Below, in pieces: positions 14,101 through 24,716 of a DNA stretch of 64,000 nucleotides. The notes below the pieces were generated by a model. The model did not search any database, was not told where the DNA came from, and was given only the letters and a program-made list of their open reading frames with translations. The translations under genes were made by a program, and so were the position numbers. Where the stretch lies: NCBI RefSeq assembly GCF_011075055.1, contig NC_058146.1, positions 16,144,079-16,208,078 on the forward strand. Direction: 5' to 3'. Position 1 is the first letter of the stretch, and each line of letters starts with the position of its first letter. This DNA is from Mangifera indica. Lineage: Eukaryota; Streptophyta; Magnoliopsida; Sapindales; Anacardiaceae.

Positions 14101-14457
14101 GCTGCTGAAATTGAAGATTCTGACAACAGTGGTGAAGCAGGAGTGCCTCCAGCAGTGGTTTGTTTCTTGTCATTGTTTTAAGTATTGTTAACAGAAGACA
14201 TGTCATTTTTAAAGAAAATCAGTAAATTTTTAAAAGATTTAAAACATAGGCATACTTCTTTTTCCTCGGTTGATCTTAATATGAATTGATAATCTCAAAC
14301 TGAGCACTGTACCTAATACAGGAGACATGGCATTGAAGTTGTGACTGAAGAAGCTAATTCTCTTGCAGGGTTGTGGAGCACTGTACCTATCATGGCTTTT
14401 CCAGTTATCATCCGTATCTCTGTAGTCTTAATTTTGTTTTATAATTTCCTCCAGTAG
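11187..14457 (+). pseudogene. Decayed gene for Ycf3-interacting protein 1 (PSI assembly factor, chloroplast)
   Basis: Five exon remnants match the plant Y3IP1 family, a nuclear-encoded thylakoid protein that works with Ycf3 in photosystem I assembly. Exon 1 (11187-11538) shows a serine-rich N-terminus, an acidic block, then EYIAQIKRVLELLRKNRDM. It spans three reading frames, so there are two frameshifts (about 11300-11345 and about 11460). Exon 2 (11693-11806) carries MIEDPREVERGRLLGIED and PTRGDLAEALEQ. Exon 3 (13536-13616) reads GK.PKD and LAEELMQWPNLE after an in-frame TAA at 13542-13544. Exon 4 (about 14029-14157) carries KSLYARVTDTG, a short deletion and frameshift, then VDWDSAAEIED. Exon 5 (14369-14457) has GALYL, a frameshift, then FPVIIRISVVLILFYN, the C-terminal membrane segment. 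Splice sites survive. The identification is from memory of the family; the breaks are visible directly. Confidence 0.8.
11820..13530. other. Enlarged intron 2 of the Y3IP1 pseudogene, with a possible gene fragment
   Basis: This 1.7-kb interval separates exons 2 and 3. Part of it (about 12480-13150) is less AT-rich and looks like broken coding sequence. On the minus strand near 12880-12970 a stretch reads FEERTFTIAICDPITHPSG followed by CITPDNLPKE, with stops nearby. On the plus strand near 12730-12820 a stretch reads VYLLAFLGCEPP. I could not recognise a family, and stops interrupt both strands. It may be an inserted gene fragment or an old transposon. Confidence 0.3.
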
Positions 14458-15157
14458 ACTTTTTTTCTTCCCATTTTAGTTTTGTAAATAGCAATCAAGA
14501 AATAGACTAATAATTTCTGTTGATAAATTAATCAATTTCTACTTTGAACACGGTCCAAATATAGTTGCCGACACATGTTGATATTTTCTGGCTAAATTTT
14601 GCCAGTAGATCTTACAAGCTCTCATTCCTGAACTTTTTGTCAATAAGAAATGTTATGTATACTCAGTTTTGAATACACAATTGAGTACTCAAATGTTATT
14701 TTATCTTTAATTTAAAATCACTCAATTACATGATTATACATCATTTGGGTGCTTAATTGGGTATTCGAAATTGGTGTACATAGTTTTATTGTTTGTCGAC
14801 GCAAGCTCATTGATACTCAAAAGTGTTGTTGTGTGCTTTTGATGTAAATTCTTGATTTCTTGCAAGTTAGATTTCAAGGTTGTTAGGAGCCACCAAATCA
14901 TATGAATTTCTGAAAAGTCAGCTCTCAGTAGAATTAAAAAAGATATCTCAGAGAGTAGTAGCATGGCATGCATCTCCCTGCAGATTTTGATACAGAGAAG
15001 TTTATATTTTATTCATTATCCCTCCTGAGTAAATGTAGAACATGTAAATCACTACTTGTATGTGGGCTAGGCATGCTGCCCACGTCGTAACTTTCTCTCC
15101 TCTTTTAAGCACTTCCATCTCAGGCCCCATCCTTGCAGTCTATGCCCTTTTAACTCT
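14458..15157. other. Spacer between the Y3IP1 pseudogene and the next gene
   Basis: It contains the foldback MITE at 14648-14791. The last ~100 bases (about 15060-15157) are less AT-rich with pyrimidine tracts and are probably the promoter and leader of the gene starting at 15158. Confidence 0.35.
14648..14791. repeat. Foldback MITE, second copy
   Basis: The left arm reads atgttatgtatactcagttttgaatacacaatt. The right arm on the other strand reads actatgtacaccaatttcgaatacccaatt. The centre has the shared motif atttaaaatcactcaattacatga. Same family as 3677-3857. The quoted arms are split here only for length. Confidence 0.55.
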
Positions 15158-16279
15158 ATGGCACCGCTTGTGTCAGCGTTTGTGCCTCCTGCAGCTCGCA
15201 AAGCTACCCAAGAACCAGATGAATTTGGGGATGAACTTAATGAGTTGAACTTCTTAGCCTCTGGTGATGAGCCTGATATATTGGTTAAGAAGGAAAGTCC
15301 CCAGAATGAGAAGCAGATATCGGTGGATCCTATATCGTTGTCGCTGAGGGAACCGAGCTTTAACTTGATGTTGCCTCCTGTTATTACATCTCCAAGAGAC
15401 GCAGCTCCTCGAGTTCCGCCAGTTCTACCTCCTGTAAAAACCAAGTTCATAAGCTGCAGCCTCCCGAACTCCACCACATCTTCTCCTCGATTTGGCTCAA
15501 TTCTGTCAATGAAAAAATGGAAGAACAATGAAAGGCAAGCTTCTCCTAAAAAAGTTGATAATCTGGTCAGGCAGCATTCATATGCACATTCGCGTCTTTC
15601 GTTATCACAGAATGCCAAGCTCACAAAGAGCAAGTCTTGCGGCGAAGGAAGAGCCTCTGCACCACCAGATGAGCTTGAACTTTGCTTTAGCATACCTAGA
15701 GCTCCTGAATTCAACGAAATCTCTCATGCCAACTTTTCCAAAGCTGAGACTAACGAAGATTTTTTTGTTAACAATGTTGATCCCTGCGACGAGGACTTCA
15801 AATGTGGCGGCTTTTGTATGTTCCTCCCTGGTTTTGGCAAAGCAAAGCCGGTGAGAGCAAGAGTGGAAGAGGCAGCAGTGATGGAGAATGCGATTTCCAG
15901 GGCAGTTTCTTTAGAAAAGTTTGAATGTGGATCGTGGGCATCATCTGCCATAGTTCATGATCCTGAAGAGGATGGAGACTGGACAAATCATCTCTACTTC
16001 GACTTGCCATTGGAGTTGATAAAAAACAATGCAAATGATGCTCATTGTCCGATCAATGCAGCCTTCGTCTTCAACAAGGACTTGAAGGGTGTGCTTAAAA
16101 ATGGTTCAACATCAGGAAGAACAACTGCTTGGAAATCCCATGAATCGTCTCGCCACGTTCGGTTCTCTGTATCTTCACCTACAACATCATTCCCTTCATC
16201 ACCAGCATCATGCATTAGCCCTAGGCTGCGCAAGGCTAGGGAGGACTTCAATGCATTCTTGGAAGCTCAAAGTGCTTGA
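15158..16279 (+). CDS. Conserved plant protein of unknown function (CGGFCMFLPGF motif)
   Basis: A 373-residue, serine- and proline-rich soluble protein with no signal peptide or membrane segment. Recognisable conserved islands are CGGFCMFLPGFGKAKPVRAR (residues 216-235), VSLEKFECGSWASSAI (about 250-265), LYFDLPLEL (near 280), AAFVFNKDLKGVLK (near 305) and a C-terminal block from RHVRFS (332) through SPASCISPRLRKAREDFN to the end. I remember this C-terminal block from an unnamed plant family, but no biochemical role is known to me. The basic RLRKAR stretch near the end is a possible localisation or binding element (inference). The frame is uninterrupted, and its codon use and conserved islands argue for a real gene. 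The ATG at 15158 is the first in frame. An upstream non-coding exon is possible. Confidence 0.8.
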   Translation: MAPLVSAFVPPAARKATQEPDEFGDELNELNFLASGDEPDILVKKESPQNEKQISVDPISLSLREPSFNLMLPPVITSPRDAAPRVPPVLPPVKTKFISCSLPNSTTSSPRFGSILSMKKWKNNERQASPKKVDNLVRQHSYAHSRLSLSQNAKLTKSKSCGEGRASAPPDELELCFSIPRAPEFNEISHANFSKAETNEDFFVNNVDPCDEDFKCGGFCMFLPGFGKAKPVRARVEEAAVMENAISRAVSLEKFECGSWASSAIVHDPEEDGDWTNHLYFDLPLELIKNNANDAHCPINAAFVFNKDLKGVLKNGSTSGRTTAWKSHESSRHVRFSVSSPTTSFPSSPASCISPRLRKAREDFNAFLEAQSA

Positions 16280-16739
16280 GAATGAGAGTCTCACCTGTTT
16301 TTTTGGTACTTATATATGCAGTGTCTCATTGGTAGAATCTGAAATAAAACTTAGAGTGATCAATATCAATAATAGTAAAATATAAAGGATGGTAAAAATA
16401 ATGAAATATAAGAAGATTATCTTATTTTTATTTTACATAAAGATAATGTGTTTATATGTCACATAATTAAAAAATGATAAAACATATTTGTTAATAAGAA
16501 TTGTTATATCAATTATATATTATAATAATGTATTTATGTATTAAAATTTTAATCTTAAAAAAAAAAATGCTACTAGAATTTTTATTCTTTAAATAAATCA
16601 TATTAATATTTTTATCTTTAAAAAAAATTCTAAAACGTCTTTTCATCAACTAAATTTAAATTGTTTATAAGTTCGATAGTGTTATCTTTTGCCTCACTCC
16701 TCACCTGCTCATAGAATAGTAGGACTTGCACTCTAATCT
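16280..16739. other. Downstream region, AT-rich
   Basis: The 3' flank of the preceding gene, with several possible polyadenylation stretches (aataaa-like at about 16341). About 16625-16735 belongs to the dispersed repeat also seen at 8290-8420. Confidence 0.35.
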
Positions 16740-16768
16740 AAGATATTGATTAAAATAACCATTTTTTT

Positions 16769-16805
<37 letters not shown>

Positions 16806-17180
16806 CCATTTTTTTATCATATAAATATAGTTATTTTTTAAGTTGATTTTATCTTCGAAAGAAAAAGATTATGAGATTTGGGATTGACTGAATGGGTTGG
16901 TTGGCTAACCATCGGACCAATCACCCCGCCAACCTTCCCTTCATATTTTTATTTCATTTCGACTCATATTTTAGTCTTGATTGAGTGAATAGGTGAGTTT
17001 TATATCTTGATAGGGTGAGTTTATGTCTGGTTGGATAAATCTTGGCTAGATAAGTATAAAACCTAAAGATATTTTAAATATTTTATGTTTTAATCTATAT
17101 ATATAAAAAAACTAGAAAAAAAAAGTGGTTATACAATATATACAAGGAAGAAAAAAAAAAACTATCTTAATCAATATCCC
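16740..17180. mobile_element. Mutator-type MITE, copy 2 (441 bp, 9-bp TSD)
   Basis: The flanks ctctaatct (16731-16739) and ctctaatca (17181-17189) match at 8 of 9 positions. Termini are aagatattgattaaaataa and, on the other strand, gggatattgattaagatag. The interior is the inverted homologue of 7450-7870. It contains an (AT)n microsatellite at about 16773-16804. Confidence 0.7.
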
Positions 17181-17189
17181 CTCTAATCA

Positions 17190-20100
17190 GGCAATAGATT
17201 TTTTTTTTTTTTTTAATGTATTAAGCTTTATAAATGAGGTAGTTGTCTGATTATGATTTGTATGCATGTTAGGCTTTCAAACTTAAGTTTTATAATTATA
17301 ATAGAAATAAAAATAATAATAATAATAAAAAGAAGATCCCTTCTTCCTCTGTTGATACCTAATTTTACCTGTAACCCATGTTCTCTAAATCCTTCTTCCA
17401 CATGCTTTCCTGTGATGTAGTTCTACAAGGACCATATTGTCAAATATGAGAATATTGGGGGCTCTAAGTGTTAAACTTTCTTAATTATTGTCGATCTAAC
17501 GGTTGGAAATTAATAATACAGTTGAAAAAGAAATGTGTTGTTTTCATAATTTCTAGGGCATTTGATGTTGAAATTTATCGTTAATTATTTTACTAACATG
17601 TGACGCAATGGTCCACAAGCCAACCAAACTCGGTCTTGTAACTATCATTTTAGCATGGCTCGATCAAATTGTTAGTTCGACTAATTAGATAGATTAGCGT
17701 CGGTGATATAATTAAAATTTTAAAATAAATCTATTAAATAAATTTATTAAATAATATTAAATAGCCAGAAGACTTGATTGAATCTTCAACATCGATATAA
17801 CAATTATTTTTGTAGTTCTTTCAAGATCGTAATGACTTACTCAACCTACATTCTTACTTTAATGTTTAGTGCTTTCAAGAATCGTGACCGTTTAAACACA
17901 ATCTAATCCACGTATACTAACTACGATGATTATATGCGTATAACATGAAAAAGAGAAAAAAATATTTCCATACGTAGAATTAAAAATAGGGGTGGATTTG
18001 AATTAAGTGAACTCGATTCAAAAATATTTCCATATGAAGTAAAGTTTTAGTTCTATAGTTTAGCTCAAATTTTTTTCTGATGATATTATTTATTCTGTTG
18101 TTAATATTATTCAATTTGTTGGTATCCATCAACGATATCTTTAATTAGTCTGAGCAAAGTTAAACTCAAACTCAAATTGATTAATTAGGATTTGAGTTGA
18201 ATTTAAATCAATTTATATTTGAGTTTAACTCAGTTTAATTCGAATCTAATTCTAACGGAAAACATGACATTTTCCGTCTGGGTATTTAATACTAGTTTAT
18301 GCTCATGCTAGAACAACCATTTGACCCTAATACAATTTGCCCAGTTTAAACTTTTGATCAATCTCGTCCGAATTACAATTAACACCCTAATAAAGTTTGA
18401 AAAGACGGAGAACCAACCCAAGAAGTCTTTCTATATTTTATTATGTTTCTGTCAAGAATCATGTGCACCACATATTTTAGTGCATACAAATACCTACAAT
18501 TTCGGTGACATGAGAGTGATCAACTTGGTTGTATTGGAGATAAGGACAATTTTGAAAGAGAATTTTTTCTATATTTTTTTATTAATTGAAAGCCAGAAGA
18601 GGCGTTGTTGATGTACAAATCTTACATTATTGAGCAACTAAACAAAAATATAGCAATAGTTAAAAATTGTCCTCATCTTTACACCTTTTTGTTGCAGATA
18701 AGCTTCTGGCTGCTTCATTGTTTTTTCTGGGTTTTATTTTCTGGTTCTCTTAAAATTTATAATACCTCTTTGAGCAATATTATAAGTAGATACAATAAAT
18801 AGTAATATATACAAATGAATTGATATGTTATTATGTAGTTAATCAATCTAATTATTTATTTTATCTAAATTGAATGTGATCTGAGTTAAACCCAAAAATG
18901 GGTTAATCTAAATTCGGATTGATTTATAAATAGTTAGTTCAAGTAATCAGATATGTCGTTAGAGGTCATAATGAGATTCAAAACTATTCAATCATATTAT
19001 TACAAAACTAGGTATAAACACAGTTTTTTTTTTTTGTAACAAAGAATCTCATTTGAACTGAATTATCTCTTTAGGTTAAATCAATCATATTAAACATGAC
19101 AAATCCAGAATTCAGTAACCAATTTCTTAATCACTGACCTAGGTAAATTATAAAAGAAAACTTAAACTTATATTCTTTTATATATAAAATATTTAAACTG
19201 AATTATCTCTTTAAGTTTAACCAATTATATTTAGTATAATAAATTTAAAATTTAGTGACTAATTTTATAATTATTGACCTAGATAAATTATAAAAAAAGA
19301 TTTAAACTTATATTATCTTTTATCATTTAAACACTTTTTTGAAGTGACAAATATAAACACAAATATTAATATTTAAATAATTTTAAATTAAACATAAAAT
19401 TATCAATCACATTAGGTACCCAAATTTTCCCATGTTAGTTACATGATATGAAATGACATGGGACCCTTGTGCATGATCACACCCACTTGCTCTTTTTGAC
19501 TCTTGGGGAAAGAAATCAGATGAACAGAGCTTGTGTCTTTCCTAGAAATGGTAGAACATCTCTCTGCCTCACCATCTAAAGCACAATTTCCACATCCTAC
19601 TAGTTGAGGAGAAAGGCGTAAAAAGAGGGAGAATTCCTCCTCCCAATAACAACATTTCATTATTAATACATAAATTAATATTTATTATTAATATATATAA
19701 TTTTATTACAAAATATATTATACCAAAAAATATAAGCGGATTTGTTCTATACTGATTCGATAATACTATCTGAAAAATACCAATGATGATAGTTGCATTG
19801 ATATAAATCACAACCTACATTCATTAACTATGTTATATACGAAACTAGATCGGGTATTATAGTAGTTTCCCAAAATGAACAAACAAGTCTAAAAATTTTG
19901 TAATTTCTAATGTTTCCATCATAATATGTATCTCTATACCTCCTACTAGTGGAGAAAAACGTAAAAAGAGAAAAAAAATTATCCAATTATATAATAACAC
20001 ATTATTGTTAATACATAGATTAATACTTATTATTAGTATATATAGTTTTATTAAAAATATATTATGCCAAAAAAAAAAAAGCAAATATGTTTTGCATTAA

Positions 20101-20341
20101 GTTGATAATATTATCAAATCAATAACAACAAGATCGTTGCATTAATATAAGTTATAATCTACATTCATAAACCAAGTTTATATACCAAACTAATAACATT
20201 ATCAATCCGATATTGTAGTAGTTTCCGAAAACGAATGCATAAATTGAAAGAATAATGTAATCTCTAATGTTTCTTCTCTACACCTTTCTTTTTAAAAAAA
20301 AAATAGAAAAAAAAAATATTATACAAAAGGAGAAAACAAAA
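17190..20341. other. AT-rich intergenic DNA with decayed repeats
   Basis: No supported gene. About 17997-18254 begins taggggtggatttgaatt and ends with a similar inverted terminus (other strand tagaattagattcgaatt), so it is probably an old hAT MITE, but no target duplication is left. Two diverged direct repeats lie at about 19050-19150 and 19190-19290 (both with gaattatctcttta and gacctag.taaattataaaa). A further pair lies at about 19555-19860 and 19925-20225 (both with cctactagt.gagaaa.gcgtaaaaagag or close to it). Confidence 0.4.
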
Positions 20342-22644
20342 TCATTGGTGAGCTTTTCGAAGTTTATGGCCAATCATTCTGAGCTCAAATTTCTTCACAG
20401 CCCGAGCTGTGGATTTCATTGTTGTATCCAGAATGTAGGGAGTGTTTTCAAAGTCATATTGTGTCAAATTGACAAAAGTAGTGCAGGGTTCTTGCCTGTT
20501 TGCAATTGTGCCATGGTAATGGTAGTATCTAATCTTGCCTTCCGTCTTGTGGGTTGTTCTTCCATGGAGGTTCTGCGACATGTGAACTCCAGACGCATAT
20601 ACATTCCGAGGCTGAATGGCGTATTTTCGATCCCTCCTTATCCCACGCTTTACATCCCGGTATACAAGCTTCTCAAACCCCCACTTCCTGCATTTAACAA
20701 TAATGTCAGCAACAAGCATTTGCATAAACGTGCATATCTACTAATGGTAACAACTTATGTATTGTAAAATCAACCAAATTGAGCACCCAGAATCGATAGG
20801 TCGCATAGCAAAATCTACCATTATGTTACAATATCAGCATCAATACAAAATGAAGCTCCAGGACAACCAAATTTGAATTCGATTTTTCTAGACCAATGTG
20901 GTTCTACTGGTGTCTTTATGCAAGAAGAGAGCATCAATCATTCAAGAATTTTTCTGTAAGAACCATATCAAATGAACAAGTCCTAATCAAAGATAAGAAT
21001 CAATCGCTTTCAAACAAAGTTCAGACCTACTCCCACTTCCACCTGCCCGAATGCAACAAACTCCAAAGTCGCGAACAATGACCCAAACACACACATACAT
21101 ACATAACTTCAACCTCAATTCTAATATGTTACAGTATTCATATGATACATTAAATAAATCTGCAGATGCCTTGTATGATGCTGAAATTTCCACAAGGTTT
21201 AATGGCTAACAGAAAGCTCATTGTCATTAAAAGGACTATCCTACTCAAAACTCATTGAAAGTTCATTAATGTTGCTTCACAAGAATATCTACCACAGAAC
21301 CCTGTCTTACCTTTTACTATTTTTACACATTGATCAATTAAATGACAGATTTAAGCAAAATTAGTCTAAAACACAATCATTTCAAAAATGAAGTTCATGT
21401 AAGAGCATAAAGATTTAAAAGTTTTACCTCTGAGTTTTTCCAGCATCAGCTTGCATACAAAGCTGACTACTCATATGACTCTGCTCAATGGTGAATTGAT
21501 CATAGCCAGAAAGGGAATCAAGCAAAGCCTTGATGGACATTTTTGAGGGCACATAAATGTATTCATCAGCATCAAAGAAGAACATCCATTTAGCCATGAA
21601 CTTGTATCTATGTAAACAATCATTCACCACCAAGAATTGATTGTGATAGTACCCATCAAACCTCTCTTGCTCCTTTATGTCTTGCAACGTCACATATCCC
21701 AACTCCATCCATGGCTTCAACACCTTCAAAACCTCAGGATGAACCCCACCGGCATCATAAATCACAAAGTGGGATTTCCCCCCAAATAGTCTCACATGAT
21801 AAGCTATCCACTCTCTTATCCTTTGTGGACTTAAATTCCCATACAAAGGCGACCCACAATAGAAATAATCATACTTTGGAGCATAAGTAGTATAAATACT
21901 AAAATCAACACTCCCTGGAGGCTCTTGAATTGCCTGAATTTGATCCACCGCACTGTGTTTTGCATCAGCACCAAAAGCTCTTGAGGCATGAACCACCAAA
22001 CTTCCTCCACTGTTGTCACCATTAACGGGTTCATTGAAGGTACAATTTACAACAACAACGGTGTAAATTCTGCCGTATCCCCAGTCGGGGAGGATTCTGT
22101 AACCGGAGGCCTCGATGCTCGGCTGTGAATGGTTTAAAGGAACCCACTCACATTCATAAGTGGGCTTTCCAAAGACATGATTCGGCTTTGAAGAAAGGCC
22201 AAGAATGGCGAAAGTGTTGAGCCCTCCACGGTAGCTCCCCATGGTGATGAAATTATAAGCTGCAGCTCCATATGTGTTGAAGGCTCGCTTGATGGTGGTG
22301 GCGTTGTGGATGATTTGGTCCAGCTCAAGGGCAGGCGGAGGAGGAGACGGCGAAGGAGTTGAAGGTGGAGGAGGATAAGGAGGAGAAGAGGCCAATGGTG
22401 GCTGTTGTTGAAGATGAAAGGTAGCGTTTTGGCTGTCGTTCGTGTTGATTTTCGAGATGCAGAGACGTAAATCAGAGGAAGGCATGGTGAAACGAGATGG
22501 GATGAATTGGAGAAGAGTTACAATGCTGCAAAGAATCAAAAGAAAGCCTATTAAAAGCTTGAGTTCCGCTGCACAGTTCCATGCCAACCACACAAACAGC
22601 TTTTTCTCTTTGTTGTCTTTCTGGTCTCTTTCTTTGAGCGCCAT
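20342..22644 (-). CDS. GT92 galactan beta-1,4-galactosyltransferase (GALS type), two exons
   Basis: Golgi type II glycosyltransferase that extends beta-1,4-galactan side chains of pectic rhamnogalacturonan I. Exon 1 is 22644-21428, exon 2 is 20687-20342. The intron (21427-20688, 740 bp) has GT and AG ends, and joining restores ...R-KWGFEKL. The product is 520 residues, close to known GALS proteins. Visible features: short basic cytosolic N-terminus (MALKERDQK), membrane anchor at about 29-48, proline-rich stem at 82-104, family motifs RGGLNTFAILGLSSKPNHV and LSPQRIREWIAYHVR, FDGYYHNQFLVVNDCLHRY, and the DxD-type metal-binding motif FFFDADEY (D358-A-D360). Exon 2 has YAIQPRNVYASGVHMSQ and LDTTM. 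The frame is open 46 codons upstream to another ATG (22782), but the start at 22644 matches the family N-terminus. Which paralogue (GALS1, 2 or 3) is uncertain. Confidence 0.9.
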
Positions 22645-22852
22645 TGTTGTTGATGTTGAGGCTAGTCTTCCTGAGGAAGAAGAAGCCAATGGAGAAGACA
22701 AAGTTTCAAACTTTGGCCACAGAAGAAGATAAAAAAAGCAAGCTTTTAGGAGGAAGAAGAAGAGAATGGAGATGAATATCAATCAATTAAACAAAGACAA
22801 AATGCCTTCTTTTTCCATCTCTTTCCTCTCTTTCTCTTTTATCTTGGCTCTT

Positions 22853-22861
22853 CTTTTATAG
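22853..22861 (-). promoter_or_regulatory. Probable TATA box of the galactan synthase gene
   Basis: On the minus strand the string CTATAAAAG lies about 210 bp upstream of the ATG at 22644. It is followed by a purine-rich AGAGAAAGAGAGGAAAGAG stretch that would fall in the leader. This is a sequence match only. Confidence 0.45.
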
Positions 22862-24399
22862 AGCTCAACAAGAAAATTCAGAGGCACCCCCAAAATATTG
22901 TTCCCGTTCCATTGGAGTCCATGATGTTTGGTTCTCAAACACAACCTTTTTATATCATTTGAATAATATGATATATACAAACAAATATTATCAGCTTTTG
23001 AAAGATAGTTTGTTTTAGTTTGGTTTGATCCAAATTTATTTTGGTAGAGCTTAAGTTGGAAGTGTTTGCTAGCTTTTGAAATCAAGTTGAACTCGATTTA
23101 GAAAAAATTTAATTCGGCCTAGCTTATGATCCTATCTTATCTGATGGCTCAAATTAATTCAAGTTTAGTTTATAGATCAATTTGAATCATGTCAAATAAT
23201 TATTAAAATAATATTTTTTATCGTTTTGATAATTGTTGTATCAAACATGTATTAAATAAACTTAAGGTATGAATTCGAGTTATGAACTCAAATCAAACTT
23301 CTACCTTCAAAGTTGAACTTAAGTTATCTTTAAGTTTGATTCGACTAACTCTAGTCAAATTTAAGCCATTCCATTTTTAATTCAAGCTAAACTTTAACTA
23401 AAGGGCATTCAAATTTGATTCGATTTATATCTAACTTAATTGTTTTTTGTAATTTTAAGATATTAATATTAATATAAATACTTAAATAATCATATTATAA
23501 CACATTAAATTCTATTGAACTATATATATGTGCACACACACATACACCCGCACAATAAAAAACTTATATTTTCTTAATAAATTATGTTTTAAAAAAATAT
23601 TAGTATGTATTTAGTTTGGATAATTTTTAATTATAAAAAATAAAATATTATCATAAAAGATATATTATTTAAAGAATTACTAGTATATATTATTATTATA
23701 TTTGATAAAACTAATAAATATATATAATTATTATATTTAATTGATTAAAAAAACCTAAAACATCATATCACTTAAATGTCTTATAATGTTTTTGGGTAAA
23801 AATTAGTAATATATTTGGTTAAGTTAATATGTATTATGTTAAATTATTTACTTTTTGTATTTTTGATAATATATTAGAAGTATTTTTAAAATGTTAAATT
23901 ATGAAATTAGTTAATTATAATTAAAAATATTTTTATTTAAAAATTTTGTAATTAAAAATAAAATTATAATAAAATTAATATTATTTTGATAATGAATTAA
24001 TTTTATCACACCTTACACCATTAAGATTATCCAAATATTTTGTAATTAAAAAAAAAAACAGATATATAATAAAATATATCGGTCGGTAACATGATTTTTA
24101 CAGCTCAAAAACCGCGTCAAAATGATGGGCTAGAAATCCCGACACAGCAAGGCATGGGTGTGCCCGGGCTTCTTGCCTTTTTTCTTGTAGATCCCTATAC
24201 TTTCTTAAATTGAATGCACCCTTTCTAAAAGCCCTAATATCTTAACACATCGCTGAATATGAATGAAAAATATAGTAAGGTTTTGCTGTCCTTGTTTGCA
24301 AACATAGAATTCGAAGAAACAGTTGTAACTTGAACTTTTTGAATTGAATTGTGGAGAAATTTTTTGGTATTAATAAATCAGAATTTTGACGGTTTTTAT
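22862..24399. other. Upstream and intergenic DNA, no gene
   Basis: AT-rich. The interval 23080-23450 is made of TTCGAGTT/AATTTGA motifs of the hAT-MITE kind without definable ends. A short CA-rich stretch occurs near 23530-23550. Confidence 0.35.
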
Positions 24400-24708
24400 T
24401 AGAGTTAGATTTGAATCGAATCGAATCGAGTTAAGTTTAAACTCGACTCGATTCATATATGGGTGGCTTAAGTTCGAGTTCGAGCTCGACAAAGACTGAC
24501 CCATTTTGAGTTTGAATTCAGTTCGGTTTGGCTCAGCTCATTTTTCGTTATCCAAACTACATCGTTTTAATATATATTAGTCAAAACGATATTATTTTAT
24601 ATCAAAAATTTTAATTAAAAAATCTGACGACTCGAGCTCGATTAAGTTCGGCTCATTTTGAGCTCAACCGAGTAGAGCTCAAACTGGCTCAGTTTGAATC
24701 CAACTCTA
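24400..24708. mobile_element. hAT-type MITE (309 bp) with perfect 8-bp TSD
   Basis: Flanked by gtttttat at 24392-24399 and 24709-24716 (8 of 8). Terminal inverted repeats are tagagttagatttgaa and, on the other strand, tagagttggattcaaac. The interior is rich in TCGAGCTCGA motifs that can fold back. It has no coding capacity and no transposase. Confidence 0.85.
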
Positions 24709-24716
24709 GTTTTTAT

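Noticed and set aside
15067..15714. 215-residue open frame opposite the gene at 15158
   Set aside because: It is the reverse-strand shadow of a conserved coding frame.
18321..18802. Two adjacent open frames of 96 and 65 residues
   Set aside because: No domain or conserved motif, and composition matches the surrounding non-coding DNA.
20267..20767. 166-residue plus-strand open frame
   Set aside because: It lies opposite exon 2 of the galactan synthase gene, which is clearly the coding strand.
22442..22732. 96-residue plus-strand open frame
   Set aside because: Antisense shadow of the galactan synthase first exon.
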